From Comamonas_F sp047606565 (GTDB lineage Bacteria; Pseudomonadota; Gammaproteobacteria; Burkholderiales; Burkholderiaceae_C), in the NCBI GenBank assembly GCA_047606565.1, contig JASGEH010000147.1, positions 1 through 6,972 of the forward strand: a DNA stretch of 6,972 nt, read 5' to 3'. Positions 1-6,972 of the stretch are shown in pieces. Numbering within the stretch: the stretch's first letter is position 1; each line of letters opens with the position of its first letter. The position numbers and the translations under genes were made by a program. The notes under the pieces are model-generated. The model was given only the letters and a program-made list of their open reading frames with translations. It searched no databases and was not told the DNA's origin.

Positions 1-1836
1 CGCCAGCAGCAGCCCGATACCGCTGTCCTCGGCCATGTACGCCAACCGGTCCGCCGGATACTCCGGGTCCAGCGGCACATAGGCCCCGCCGGCCTTGAGG
101 ATCGCCAGCAACCCCACCACCAGTTCGGTTGAGCGCTCCGCCAGAACACCCACCTTGACCTCCGGCCTCACGCCCAGACCGATCAAACGGTGCGCCAGCC
201 GGTTCGCTCGCGCGTTGAGTTCGCCGTAGCTCAGCTCCGCTTCGCCAAACACCAGCGCCGCCGCGTCCGGCTTCGCCCTCGCATGCGCCTCGAACTGCGC
301 ATGCACCGGCCGCGCGCTTGCCGCACAGGCTTCGCCCATCCCCCATCGCAGCAATTCGCTGCGCTCGCAGTTCTCCAGCAGCCGCACATCGCCCACCGCC
401 CGCTGCGGATCATCGGCCAGCGCCTGCAACACCGCCAGATAGTGGTTCGCCAGGCGCTCGATGCGGCGGGCTTCGAACAGCTCCCGGGCATACATGAAGC
501 GGGCCTCGACGCGGCCCGCCTGATCCTCGCAGGTCTCCAGCACCAGCTCGAACTGCGCGCCGCCGGCGGCCACGTCCAGCCGCTCGACCTGCAGGTCCGG
601 CCAGTCGCGCGTGAACCGTTCGTCGCGGCGCAGGTGATTGAACATGACTTGGAACAGCGGCGTGGTACCCAGGCTGCGCACCGGCTGCAAGGCCTCCACC
701 ACGCGCTCAAACGGCAGTTCCTGATGGGCCTGCGCGTCAAATGCCGCGTCGCGCACATGCGCCAGCACCTGGCCGAGCACCATGCGCTCCTCGATCCCGG
801 CGCGCATCACCAGCGTGTTGACGAAGAACCCGACCAGCCCCGCCAGCTCGGGCCGGTTCCGGTTGGCCACGGGAACCCCGACCCGGACGTCGCCCAACCC
901 GGTATGGCGCTGGAGCAGCACCTCAAACGCCGCCAACAGCGCCACGAACAAGGTCGCGCCTTCGGTGGCGGCCCGGGCCTTGAGCCGCTGGACCAGGCCG
1001 ACGGGCAGCGGCACGGCGTGCCATGCCATGCCGTAGCGCCCATCGGCGCGGCGCGGGCGGTCCGTCTGCAGCGCCAGGACCGGCATCTCGGCGCTCGCCA
1101 GCCGGCTGCGCCACCAGGCCAGTTGCTGCGCGCTTTGCGGGCCCTGCAGCCACTCGCGCTGCCAGGCGGCATGGTCGGCATAGCCCACCGGCAGATCGGC
1201 CAGTTGCGGCGCCCCCCCTTTCCGGCGCGCGCGATAGCACGCCGCCAATTCGTCGAGAATGATCTGGGTCGACTGGCCATCCGAGATGATGTGGTGCATC
1301 GCCACCAGCAGGACATGCTCGCCGGCCCCGGTCTGCAGCAGCGCGGCGCGCAGCAGCGGGCCCCGGGCCAGGTCGAATGGCGTGCCGCACAGGCGTTCGG
1401 CTTCGGCCAGCACGCGCTCCGCCGGCGCTGGGCCCCCGACCGCCTGCAAGTCGACCCTGGCGAGGCCTACCTCCGGCGCCGGCAGGACCACCTGTTCGGC
1501 CGCGCCGTCCGCCCCCTCGGCGAACACGGTCCGAAGCGACGCGTGCCGCTCGACCAAGTCGGCCAGGCTGTCCTGCAGCGCCTGCGCATCGAGCGGGCCG
1601 CTGAACTTCAGCCCACCGCTCAGATGGTAGGCCGTGCTAGCCGGATCAAGCTTCCACAGAAACCAAAGCCGCTGCTGAGCGGAAGACAGCGGCGCACGCG
1701 CGCCGGCCACGCGCCGGGGAATCTGCTGGCGCTGCGGCGATGCGGGAGCCAGGCCCTTGAGTCGCCGCTGCAGCTCGGCACGTTGCTGTTCGCTCAGGTT
1801 GGCGCGGCGCCGCGCAAGGTCTTGGTGATTCGGCAT
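1..1836 (-). CDS. NRPS, 5' part: condensation domain followed by start of adenylation domain (runs off left edge)
   Basis: Start of a second nonribosomal peptide synthetase; 612 codons are open from the ATG at 1836 to the window edge with no stop. The first 49 residues or so are basic and probably helical (QDLARRRANLSEQQRAELQRRL). A complete C domain follows: C1 LSSAQQRLWFL (50-60), C2 RHASLRTVF (97-105), C3 HHIISDG (181-187, catalytic His182), C4 YADHAAWQ (219-226), C5 GFFVNTLVMR (336-345), then HQELPFERVVEALQ (371-384) and PLFQVMFN (393-400). An A domain begins near 510, with A1 LSYGELNARANRLA (535-548) and A2 LKAGGAYVPLDP (580-591); A3 to A10 and the substrate pocket lie beyond the window. 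The C domain should take the hydroxyacyl chain from the upstream PKS ACP and form an amide with the amino acid loaded by this protein. ATG 1836 is chosen because it is 11 nt after the PKS stop, has GAGAG 8 nt upstream, and leaves a normal-length lead before C1. C-domain stereochemical subtype is not assigned. Confidence 0.95.
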   Translation of the reverse strand, partial: MPNHQDLARRRANLSEQQRAELQRRLKGLAPASPQRQQIPRRVAGARAPLSSAQQRLWFLWKLDPASTAYHLSGGLKFSGPLDAQALQDSLADLVERHASLRTVFAEGADGAAEQVVLPAPEVGLARVDLQAVGGPAPAERVLAEAERLCGTPFDLARGPLLRAALLQTGAGEHVLLVAMHHIISDGQSTQIILDELAACYRARRKGGAPQLADLPVGYADHAAWQREWLQGPQSAQQLAWWRSRLASAEMPVLALQTDRPRRADGRYGMAWHAVPLPVGLVQRLKARAATEGATLFVALLAAFEVLLQRHTGLGDVRVGVPVANRNRPELAGLVGFFVNTLVMRAGIEERMVLGQVLAHVRDAAFDAQAHQELPFERVVEALQPVRSLGTTPLFQVMFNHLRRDERFTRDWPDLQVERLDVAAGGAQFELVLETCEDQAGRVEARFMYARELFEARRIERLANHYLAVLQALADDPQRAVGDVRLLENCERSELLRWGMGEACAASARPVHAQFEAHARAKPDAAALVFGEAELSYGELNARANRLAHRLIGLGVRPEVKVGVLAERSTELVVGLLAILKAGGAYVPLDPEYPADRLAYMAEDSGIGLLLA

Positions 1837-1850
1837 GGAACGGACTCTCA
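1834..1850 (-). promoter_or_regulatory. PKS/NRPS gene junction: 11-nt gap with ribosome binding site over the PKS stop
   Basis: The PKS stop TGA (1850-1848) is followed 11 nt later by the ATG of the downstream NRPS (1836-1834). A GAGAG motif (1849-1845) overlaps the stop codon and is 8 nt before the ATG, a good spacing for a ribosome binding site. There is no room for a promoter or terminator, so the two genes share a transcript and the second is probably translated by ribosomes arriving from the first. Confidence 0.7.
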
Positions 1851-4800
1851 GACAGGGGCGGTCGATGGATGCGCGGCGCCCGCCACGGCCTCGGCCTGCT
1901 CGAGCTCCTCGATCAGCCAGCTTTCGACCAGTCGCGCCAGGGTCGCGACCGTGGGACTCTTGAAGAAGGCGGCGGGGTGCAGTTCCGTGCCGTAGCGGCT
2001 GCGGACCTTGGCCAGCAGTTGGATGGCCAATAGGGAATCCCCGCCCAGCTCGAACAGGCTGTCGTCGGCACCGATGGGTGCGATCCCGAGGAATTCGGAC
2101 CACAGCCCGGCCAGGCCCTGTTCCAGCTCGGTGGCCGGCTCCGCGTAGGGGGTGGACAGGGCCGGCCGCGGATGTCCGCCGGCCACGGCGGCGGCCTCGG
2201 GCAGCAGCTGGTCGGCGAGCCCGGCGGACGATCGCGTGCGCGCGAACTGCTCCTCCAGCGCCAGCGTCGAGACCAGCGTCTGCGCCGCCGACGTTCCGGA
2301 CAACAGGGCGTTGAGCAGCGGCCCCAGGGTCTCGAGCGCGATGCCCGCGCCTTCGGGCAGGCGCTGCGCCGCGGCCATGCCAACGCCGCGCCAGGCATCC
2401 CAGTTCACCGACAGGACCGGCCCGCCGCATGCCTCCTGGGCCGCGCGGGTCGCCAGCGCATCCAGGAAAGCGTTAGCCGCGCAATAGTCCGACTGCCCGA
2501 ACCCCCCGGTGATCGCCGTGAGCGAGGAGAACAGCATCACGAAATCCACCGGCGCATCGCGCAGTGCGGCGAGCAGGTTCAAGCTGCCCTGGATCTTCGG
2601 CGCGAAGACCTCTTCCACCGCAGCCCGGCCGCGCTGCGCGATCATCCCGCCGCCGGCCACCCCGGCGGCGTGGAAGACGCCATGGAGGGCGCCGAAGCGC
2701 TCCTGCGCCGCGGCCACGGCCGCCTGCGCCTGCGCGGAATCGCTCACGTCGCACTGCAACACCGCCACCTGCGCGCCCAGGCCTTCGAGTTCGCTCACCT
2801 GCCGCTCTCCGCGCTCGGACAGCGGATTGCGCCCCGCCAGCAGCAGCCTGGCCTGCCATTGCGCGGCTAGGTGGCGGGCCAGTTCCATACCGATGCCGCC
2901 CAGGCCGCCCGTGACCAGATAGACCCCGTGCCTGCGCAGGACGGGGACGTCCGGCGGTGCCCGGTGGACCGGCTCGTACACCTTCAGCCAGCGCTGGCGC
3001 CCGCGGTAGGCCACGGTCTGCCCCTGGACCGGTCCGCTCATCTCCGCCGCGATCTGCGACGCGGCCCGGCCTGCGCCCGCCGCATCGACCATCCCGACCG
3101 CGCCGATGTCGATCACGCGGCACGACAGGTTCGGATACTCCTGCGGCGCGACCTTGCACAGGCCGTGCAGCACAGCCTTGTGCGGGTGCAGCACATCGGT
3201 GCCGCCGACGTCCTCCAGTTGATTCGCCACCACAGTGATGGAAACGACCGGCTGGCCGTCCACTGCCCCCAAGTCCCCCAAGGCCTGGACCCAAGCCAAC
3301 AGGCCATGGAAGCTGCGTTCCAGCGCCTCGTCCGGCGAAGGCATGGCGCCCTCGGGGTCCACGGTCCACAGGTAGCTGATCGCCGCCACCGGCCCATGCT
3401 CGATCCGCACCGCACGCAGCAGCGCCTCGGCGTCCGAACGTTCTCCGAGGCGGACCGTCCAGCGACGATCGTCCAGCCGTGCCAAGCCCGGACCGCGCTC
3501 AACCCACACGACGCACCGGCCCTGGGCCTGAAGCCGTTCGACCAGCGCCGCGCTCAGCGCCGTGGCGTCGCCCAGCACCAGAACGCATCCGTCCATGCCC
3601 GTGATGCCGGCATCGGCCGGGCGCGGGCCTGCGGTGGCTTCGGTCCGCTTCCAGCCAGGCACGTACAGCCAGTCGGCCGGGCTGCGCGGGCCCGCCGGGC
3701 TGGCCGGCCCCGGTACGGCGGCCCCCTCGGACGCGGCGACCCAGTAGGACTGGCGTTCGAAGGGATAGGTCGGCAGCGGCAGGCGGCGGCGCGCGCCGGC
3801 CGTTGCAGCGTCCACGGTCCCGGCCTTCCCGACCTCGATGCCGGCGACCCATAGCTGCGCCCGACAGCGCTCGAACTGCGCCGCGTTGGCCTGCTGCCGG
3901 TCCGGATGGCACTGAGAGGCCAGGACGACGCGGCCGGCAGCGACCTGCGGATGGCGCCTGGCCAAGCCGCTCAGGGTCTCGCCCGGCCCGACCTCCAGCA
4001 ACAGCCGGTCGGGCCTGTCCAGCAGCGCGTCCAGGCCATCGGCGAAACGCACCGTGCCGCGCGCATGGCGTATCCAGTAGGCGGGGCTGCAGGCCTCCTG
4101 CTCCGTGATCCAGCGGCCGCTCAGGTTGGAGACGAAGGGGATGCGCGGCGGCGCCAGCGCGATGCGCGAGAGCAAGGCTTCGAATGCGCCCAGCATGGGG
4201 TCGACCAGGGCAGAGTGGAAGGCGTGCGAGACGTGCAGCCGGCGCACCGTCACGCCGCGGGCGGCCAAATCGCCCTCGGCAGCGGCGATGGTCGCCGGCG
4301 CCCCTGACAGAACGCACAGGCCGGGGGCGTTGACCGCCGCCAGGTCGCAGCCGGACGATTCCGCACAAGCCAGCGCTTCGGTCTCGGGCAGGCTGACGGC
4401 CAGCATGGCGCCGGCCGCCGTGCCCTGCAGCAGACGGCCGCGTTCGGCCACCAGGGCCAGCGCATCCTCCAGTGAGAACACGCTTGCCAGACAGGCCGCC
4501 ACGTACTCGCCGATGCTGTGGCCTAGCATGGCCTCCGGCTGCACGCCACGACTCATCCACAGCCGCGCCATCGCATGCTCGACCACGAACAACGCCGGCT
4601 GCGTGAAGGCGGTCTGCGCCAGTTGCTCAGAGGCCGCAGGCTCGTCCCCGCGCGCAGGCAGGATCAGCTGGCGCAGGTCCAGGCCCAGGCGCGGGGCCAG
4701 CCATGCGCAGTCCCGGTCCACGGCCTCGCGGAACACCGCCTCGCCTTCGTACAAGGCCCGCCCCATGCCGGCGTGCTGCGCGCCCTGGCCCGGGAACAGG

Positions 4801-6419
4801 AAGGCCACGGCCGGGCGCTCCGACAGCACCCGCCCCTGGAAAAACGACGCAGCCGGGCGCGCCCGCAATGCGTGGATCGCGTCCGGGCCACTGCTGGCCA
4901 GGACGGCTGCGCGGTGCTCGAAGTGACGGCGCCCCGCCGCCAAAGTATGGGCGACATCGGCCAGTGCCTGCTCGGGGTGCCGGTCCAAGTGGTCAGCCAG
5001 CAGCCCCGTCGCTTGCTCCAGCGCGGCCGGACTCCTCGCCGACAGCGTCAGCAGTTCAGGTGCAGCCCCCGGCAGCCCGGTGGCCGCGGACGCCGGCGCC
5101 TCTTCAAGGACGACGTGCACATTGGTGCCCCCCATGCCGAAGGAACTGACGCCGGCTCGGCGCGGCGTGCCGGCCTCGGGCCAGGGCCGGGCCTCGGTGT
5201 TGACGTAGAAAGGGCTGGCGGCGAAGTCGATGCGGGGATTGGGCTGCTCGAAATTCAGGCTGGGCGGCAGTGTCCGATGCTTGAGCGCCATCGCGGCCTT
5301 GATCAGGCCGGTAACGCCAGCGGCGGCATCTAGGTGCCCAACGTTGGTCTTGACCGAGCCGATGGCGCAGAAGGCGCGGCGTGTCGTGCTCGCGCCGAAC
5401 GCCTGCGCGAGCGCGGCGACCTCAATCGGGTCGCCAAGTGTGGTGCCGGTGCCATGCGCCTCCACATAGCCGATCGAGTCGGCCGCGACCTCGGCCATCG
5501 CCTGGGCGGCCAGGATCACCTCGGCCTGACCCTCGACACTGGGCGCGCTGTAGCCGACCTTGGCCGCGCCGTCGTTGTTGAGCGCCGAGCCCCTGATCAC
5601 GGCATGGATGGTGTCGCCATCGGCGATCGCATCAGCCAGGCGACGCAGCACCACCACGCCCGCGCCGCTGCCGATCACAGTGCCGCCCGCCCGCGCGTCG
5701 AAGGCGCGGCAACGCCCGTCCGGCGACAGGATCGCGCCCGGCTGGTAGCGGTAGCCGCGGTCCTGCAGCAGGTTCAGGCTGACGCCGCCGGCCAGCGCCA
5801 GGTCTGCCTCGTGGTTGAGCAGCCCGCGGCAGGCCAGGTGCACTGCCGCCAGCGAGGTCGAGCAAGCGGTCTGGACCGTCAGCGCCGGGCCGCGCAAATC
5901 AAGCTTGTAGGCCACGCGGGTGGCGAGCGAGTCCTTGTCGTTGCCGTTCATCAGGCCCAGGAGGTCAGCGACGCCGCTGGCCTGCCAGTCCATGCCGGGT
6001 AGCAGGTGGCGCATCAGGTAGAGGCTAGCGCCGCTGCCGGCGTAGACGCCGACCGGCCCTGGGCGATCGCGGCCGGCATGGCCCGCATGCTCGAGCGCCT
6101 GCCAGGCGGTTTCCAGGAACAGGCGGTGCTGCGGATCAAGCTGCTGCGCCTCGCGCGGCGAGTAGCCGAAGAAACCAGCGTCGAACCGGTCCATGCCCTC
6201 CAACACCACGCCGGCCTTGACATAGGCCGGGTCGGCCAGGACGTCTTCGGGAACGCCGCGCCCGCGCAGCACCTCGTCAGCGAAGGCCGTCACCGACTCC
6301 ACGCCGTCGCGGATGTTGCGCCACAGCGCATCGACGCCATCGGCGCCGGGAAAGCGGCCAGCCATGCCGACGATGGCGATCTCGACGCCGTTGGGGGTGG
6401 ATTCTGAAAGCTGACTCAT
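1848..6419 (-). CDS. Type I modular polyketide synthase, one module KS-AT-KR-ACP (1523 aa)
   Basis: Extends an upstream aminoacyl/peptidyl thioester by one malonyl unit and reduces the beta-keto group to a hydroxyl. KS, about residues 11-440: catalytic Cys186 (TACSTS), His322 (EAHGTGT), His362 (KTNVGHL). AT, about 536-830: GQGAQ at 544, Ser635 in GHSIGE, Arg660, His732 in HAFHS. GHSIG plus HAFH is the malonyl-CoA signature; methylmalonyl-specific ATs usually have YASH. A post-AT linker with PTYPFERQSYW follows. The KR structural half is about 915-1155 (starting LYVPGWKR), and the KR catalytic half about 1165-1345, with NADPH loop TGGLGGIG at 1170 and Lys1275, Ser1299, Tyr1312, Asn1316 at the standard spacings of 24, 13 and 4. 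ACP, about 1430-1500: LGGDSL with Ser1462, then a 23-residue acidic-then-flexible tail. No dehydratase, enoylreductase, methyltransferase or thioesterase is seen, so the product should be beta-hydroxy. The ATG at 6419 overlaps the preceding NRPS stop and lies 10 residues before the KS start, which supports it. The frame is intact with all catalytic residues present, so the enzyme looks active. Confidence 0.97.
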   Translation of the reverse strand: MSQLSESTPNGVEIAIVGMAGRFPGADGVDALWRNIRDGVESVTAFADEVLRGRGVPEDVLADPAYVKAGVVLEGMDRFDAGFFGYSPREAQQLDPQHRLFLETAWQALEHAGHAGRDRPGPVGVYAGSGASLYLMRHLLPGMDWQASGVADLLGLMNGNDKDSLATRVAYKLDLRGPALTVQTACSTSLAAVHLACRGLLNHEADLALAGGVSLNLLQDRGYRYQPGAILSPDGRCRAFDARAGGTVIGSGAGVVVLRRLADAIADGDTIHAVIRGSALNNDGAAKVGYSAPSVEGQAEVILAAQAMAEVAADSIGYVEAHGTGTTLGDPIEVAALAQAFGASTTRRAFCAIGSVKTNVGHLDAAAGVTGLIKAAMALKHRTLPPSLNFEQPNPRIDFAASPFYVNTEARPWPEAGTPRRAGVSSFGMGGTNVHVVLEEAPASAATGLPGAAPELLTLSARSPAALEQATGLLADHLDRHPEQALADVAHTLAAGRRHFEHRAAVLASSGPDAIHALRARPAASFFQGRVLSERPAVAFLFPGQGAQHAGMGRALYEGEAVFREAVDRDCAWLAPRLGLDLRQLILPARGDEPAASEQLAQTAFTQPALFVVEHAMARLWMSRGVQPEAMLGHSIGEYVAACLASVFSLEDALALVAERGRLLQGTAAGAMLAVSLPETEALACAESSGCDLAAVNAPGLCVLSGAPATIAAAEGDLAARGVTVRRLHVSHAFHSALVDPMLGAFEALLSRIALAPPRIPFVSNLSGRWITEQEACSPAYWIRHARGTVRFADGLDALLDRPDRLLLEVGPGETLSGLARRHPQVAAGRVVLASQCHPDRQQANAAQFERCRAQLWVAGIEVGKAGTVDAATAGARRRLPLPTYPFERQSYWVAASEGAAVPGPASPAGPRSPADWLYVPGWKRTEATAGPRPADAGITGMDGCVLVLGDATALSAALVERLQAQGRCVVWVERGPGLARLDDRRWTVRLGERSDAEALLRAVRIEHGPVAAISYLWTVDPEGAMPSPDEALERSFHGLLAWVQALGDLGAVDGQPVVSITVVANQLEDVGGTDVLHPHKAVLHGLCKVAPQEYPNLSCRVIDIGAVGMVDAAGAGRAASQIAAEMSGPVQGQTVAYRGRQRWLKVYEPVHRAPPDVPVLRRHGVYLVTGGLGGIGMELARHLAAQWQARLLLAGRNPLSERGERQVSELEGLGAQVAVLQCDVSDSAQAQAAVAAAQERFGALHGVFHAAGVAGGGMIAQRGRAAVEEVFAPKIQGSLNLLAALRDAPVDFVMLFSSLTAITGGFGQSDYCAANAFLDALATRAAQEACGGPVLSVNWDAWRGVGMAAAQRLPEGAGIALETLGPLLNALLSGTSAAQTLVSTLALEEQFARTRSSAGLADQLLPEAAAVAGGHPRPALSTPYAEPATELEQGLAGLWSEFLGIAPIGADDSLFELGGDSLLAIQLLAKVRSRYGTELHPAAFFKSPTVATLARLVESWLIEELEQAEAVAGAAHPSTAPV

Positions 6420-6431
6420 GGGGACGCCTTT
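6416..6431 (-). promoter_or_regulatory. NRPS/PKS gene junction: 4-nt ATGA overlap with partial Shine-Dalgarno
   Basis: On the minus strand the NRPS stop TGA (6418-6416) overlaps the PKS start ATG (6419-6417) as ATGA. AAAGG (6431-6427) lies 7 nt before the ATG and could act as a weak ribosome binding site inside the end of the NRPS gene. The overlap points to co-transcription and probable translational coupling, which fits two proteins that act consecutively and are needed in equal amounts. Confidence 0.75.
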
Positions 6432-6972
6432 GCAGAAGTGGGCCGGCGCAGCAGAAAGGCCGCGCGCTGCCGTTGGGCACGGTCCTCGAACGGCTTCAAG
6501 GCTGGATCAGGCTGGGAGGCCCCTCGGCGCAGGAAGGCCGCCAGCGACTCGATGGTGGGATACTTGAAAAGATCGACCACGGAGGGAAACAGCTGCAGTT
6601 GCTGCCCGATGCGGTGGTGCATCTTCAGCAACAGCAGCGAATGGCCACCGACGTCGAAGAAGCTGTCTCGGCGGCCGATGCGGCCGACGCCTAGAACATC
6701 GGTCCATATGGCTGCGAGCGCTTCTTCCAGATCGCCCTGTGGCATTTCATGGCTGGCAGAGGCAATAGCCGATGGTTGCGGTAGAGTCTTGCGGTCCACC
6801 TTGCCGTTGGCATTCAGCGGCAAGGCCTCCAGCACCACGATCGCGCCCGGCACCATGTACTCCGGCAACGCCTCGCTCAGCCTCCGTTTGAGTTCGCCCG
6901 CATCGATGGCCTGGCCCGCCCGCGCCGACACATACCCCACCAGCCGCGCTCCGCCCGCACCCTCTTGCGCCA
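6416..6972 (-). CDS. NRPS, 3' end only: C-terminal part of adenylation domain, PCP, basic C-terminal tail
   Basis: C-terminal end of a nonribosomal peptide synthetase that activates an amino acid and holds it as a thioester on its carrier domain. The gene starts beyond the right edge; 184 codons are visible, in frame from 6970. Seen: the end of an A domain with motif A9 (LPEYMVP) and A10 (NANGKVDRKTLP, whose lysine is the usual catalytic residue), a linker of about 20 residues, then a PCP with the core DSFFDVGGHSLL. Its phosphopantetheine serine is the TCG codon at 6640-6638. After the PCP comes a tail of about 35 residues rich in Arg and Lys (e.g. RAQRQRAAFLLRRP). There is no epimerase or thioesterase, so the chain must leave to another protein. 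The next gene, a PKS overlapping by 4 nt, is the obvious acceptor. The GTG at 6940 is an internal valine codon (RLVGYV, conserved in A domains), not a start. The substrate cannot be predicted because the pocket residues lie upstream of the window. Confidence 0.95.
   Translation of the reverse strand, partial: AQEGAGGARLVGYVSARAGQAIDAGELKRRLSEALPEYMVPGAIVVLEALPLNANGKVDRKTLPQPSAIASASHEMPQGDLEEALAAIWTDVLGVGRIGRRDSFFDVGGHSLLLLKMHHRIGQQLQLFPSVVDLFKYPTIESLAAFLRRGASQPDPALKPFEDRAQRQRAAFLLRRPTSAKASP

Noticed and set aside
231..1390. Several shorter minus-strand open frames that might suggest a frameshifted NRPS gene
   Set aside because: Codon-by-codon translation from ATG 1836 shows one uninterrupted frame to position 1 with C1 to C5, A1 and A2 motifs all in it. 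The shorter frames are off-register shadows.
1837..1847. Terminator or internal promoter between PKS and downstream NRPS
   Set aside because: The gap is only 11 nt, with no inverted repeat or T-run; it holds only part of a ribosome binding site and spacer.
190..1995. A 601-codon open frame on the plus strand
   Set aside because: It is exactly in register, codon for codon, with the minus-strand NRPS and PKS-end sequence on the other strand. GC-rich third positions remove stops from the antisense frame. Its product is low-complexity Arg/Gln/Ala/Leu with no recognisable domain, while the minus strand carries every C-domain motif.
2955..3677. Possible dehydratase or methyltransferase domain between AT and KR
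   Set aside because: The stretch begins with LYVPGWKR and leads directly into the KR NADPH loop, as expected for the KR structural subdomain. I see no DH HxxxGxxxxP motif and no SAM-binding glycine motif.
2473..4560. Minus-strand open frames of 298 and 353 codons inside the PKS gene
   Set aside because: They are out of register with an intact 1523-codon PKS whose KS, AT, KR and ACP catalytic residues all lie in one frame; the alternative products are Arg/Gly/Pro-rich with no domains.
1848..6972. FK228/thailandepsin-type statine cluster as the identity of this locus
   Set aside because: The NRPS-PKS-NRPS order is similar, but those PKS modules, as I recall, lack an integrated AT and use one in trans. 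This module has a complete AT. Delftibactin-type Burkholderiales metallophore clusters have a comparable order but cannot be confirmed without a search, so no gene symbols are given.

Overview
The window is an internal slice of a nonribosomal peptide / polyketide (NRPS-PKS) hybrid assembly line. All coding sequence lies on the minus strand, so the genes read from the right edge of the window to the left. The DNA is GC-rich (hand counts: 47/60 in the lines at 3781 and 5041, about 60% in the leanest stretch) with strong G/C at third codon positions. Together with the style of the domains this suggests a high-GC Gram-negative bacterium, perhaps Burkholderiales, Xanthomonadales or a relative. That placement is an inference; nothing in the window fixes the taxon.

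Layout in transcription order: (1) 6972-6416, the 3' end of an NRPS gene, holding the C-terminal subdomain of an adenylation (A) domain, a peptidyl carrier protein (PCP) and a basic tail. (2) 6419-1848, a complete single-module type I PKS of 1523 residues: ketosynthase, acyltransferase, ketoreductase, acyl carrier protein (KS-AT-KR-ACP). (3) 1836-1, the 5' part (612 codons) of a second NRPS, with a basic N-terminal segment, a full condensation (C) domain and the start of an A domain cut by the window edge. Genes 1 and 2 overlap by 4 nt (ATGA) and genes 2 and 3 are 11 nt apart, so they almost certainly form one operon. No gap exceeds 11 nt, and I see no RNA gene, mobile element, CRISPR array, promoter or terminator.

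Reading the line: an aminoacyl or peptidyl chain on the first PCP passes to the KS and is extended by two carbons from malonyl-CoA (AT motif HAFH). The KR reduces the beta-keto group and no dehydratase is present, so the beta-hydroxyl should remain. The ACP then hands the chain to the C domain of the next NRPS, which joins it to another amino acid. The expected product of this stretch is a gamma-amino-beta-hydroxy acid (statine-type) unit inside a peptide. Which amino acids flank it cannot be read, because the specificity pockets of both A domains fall outside the window.
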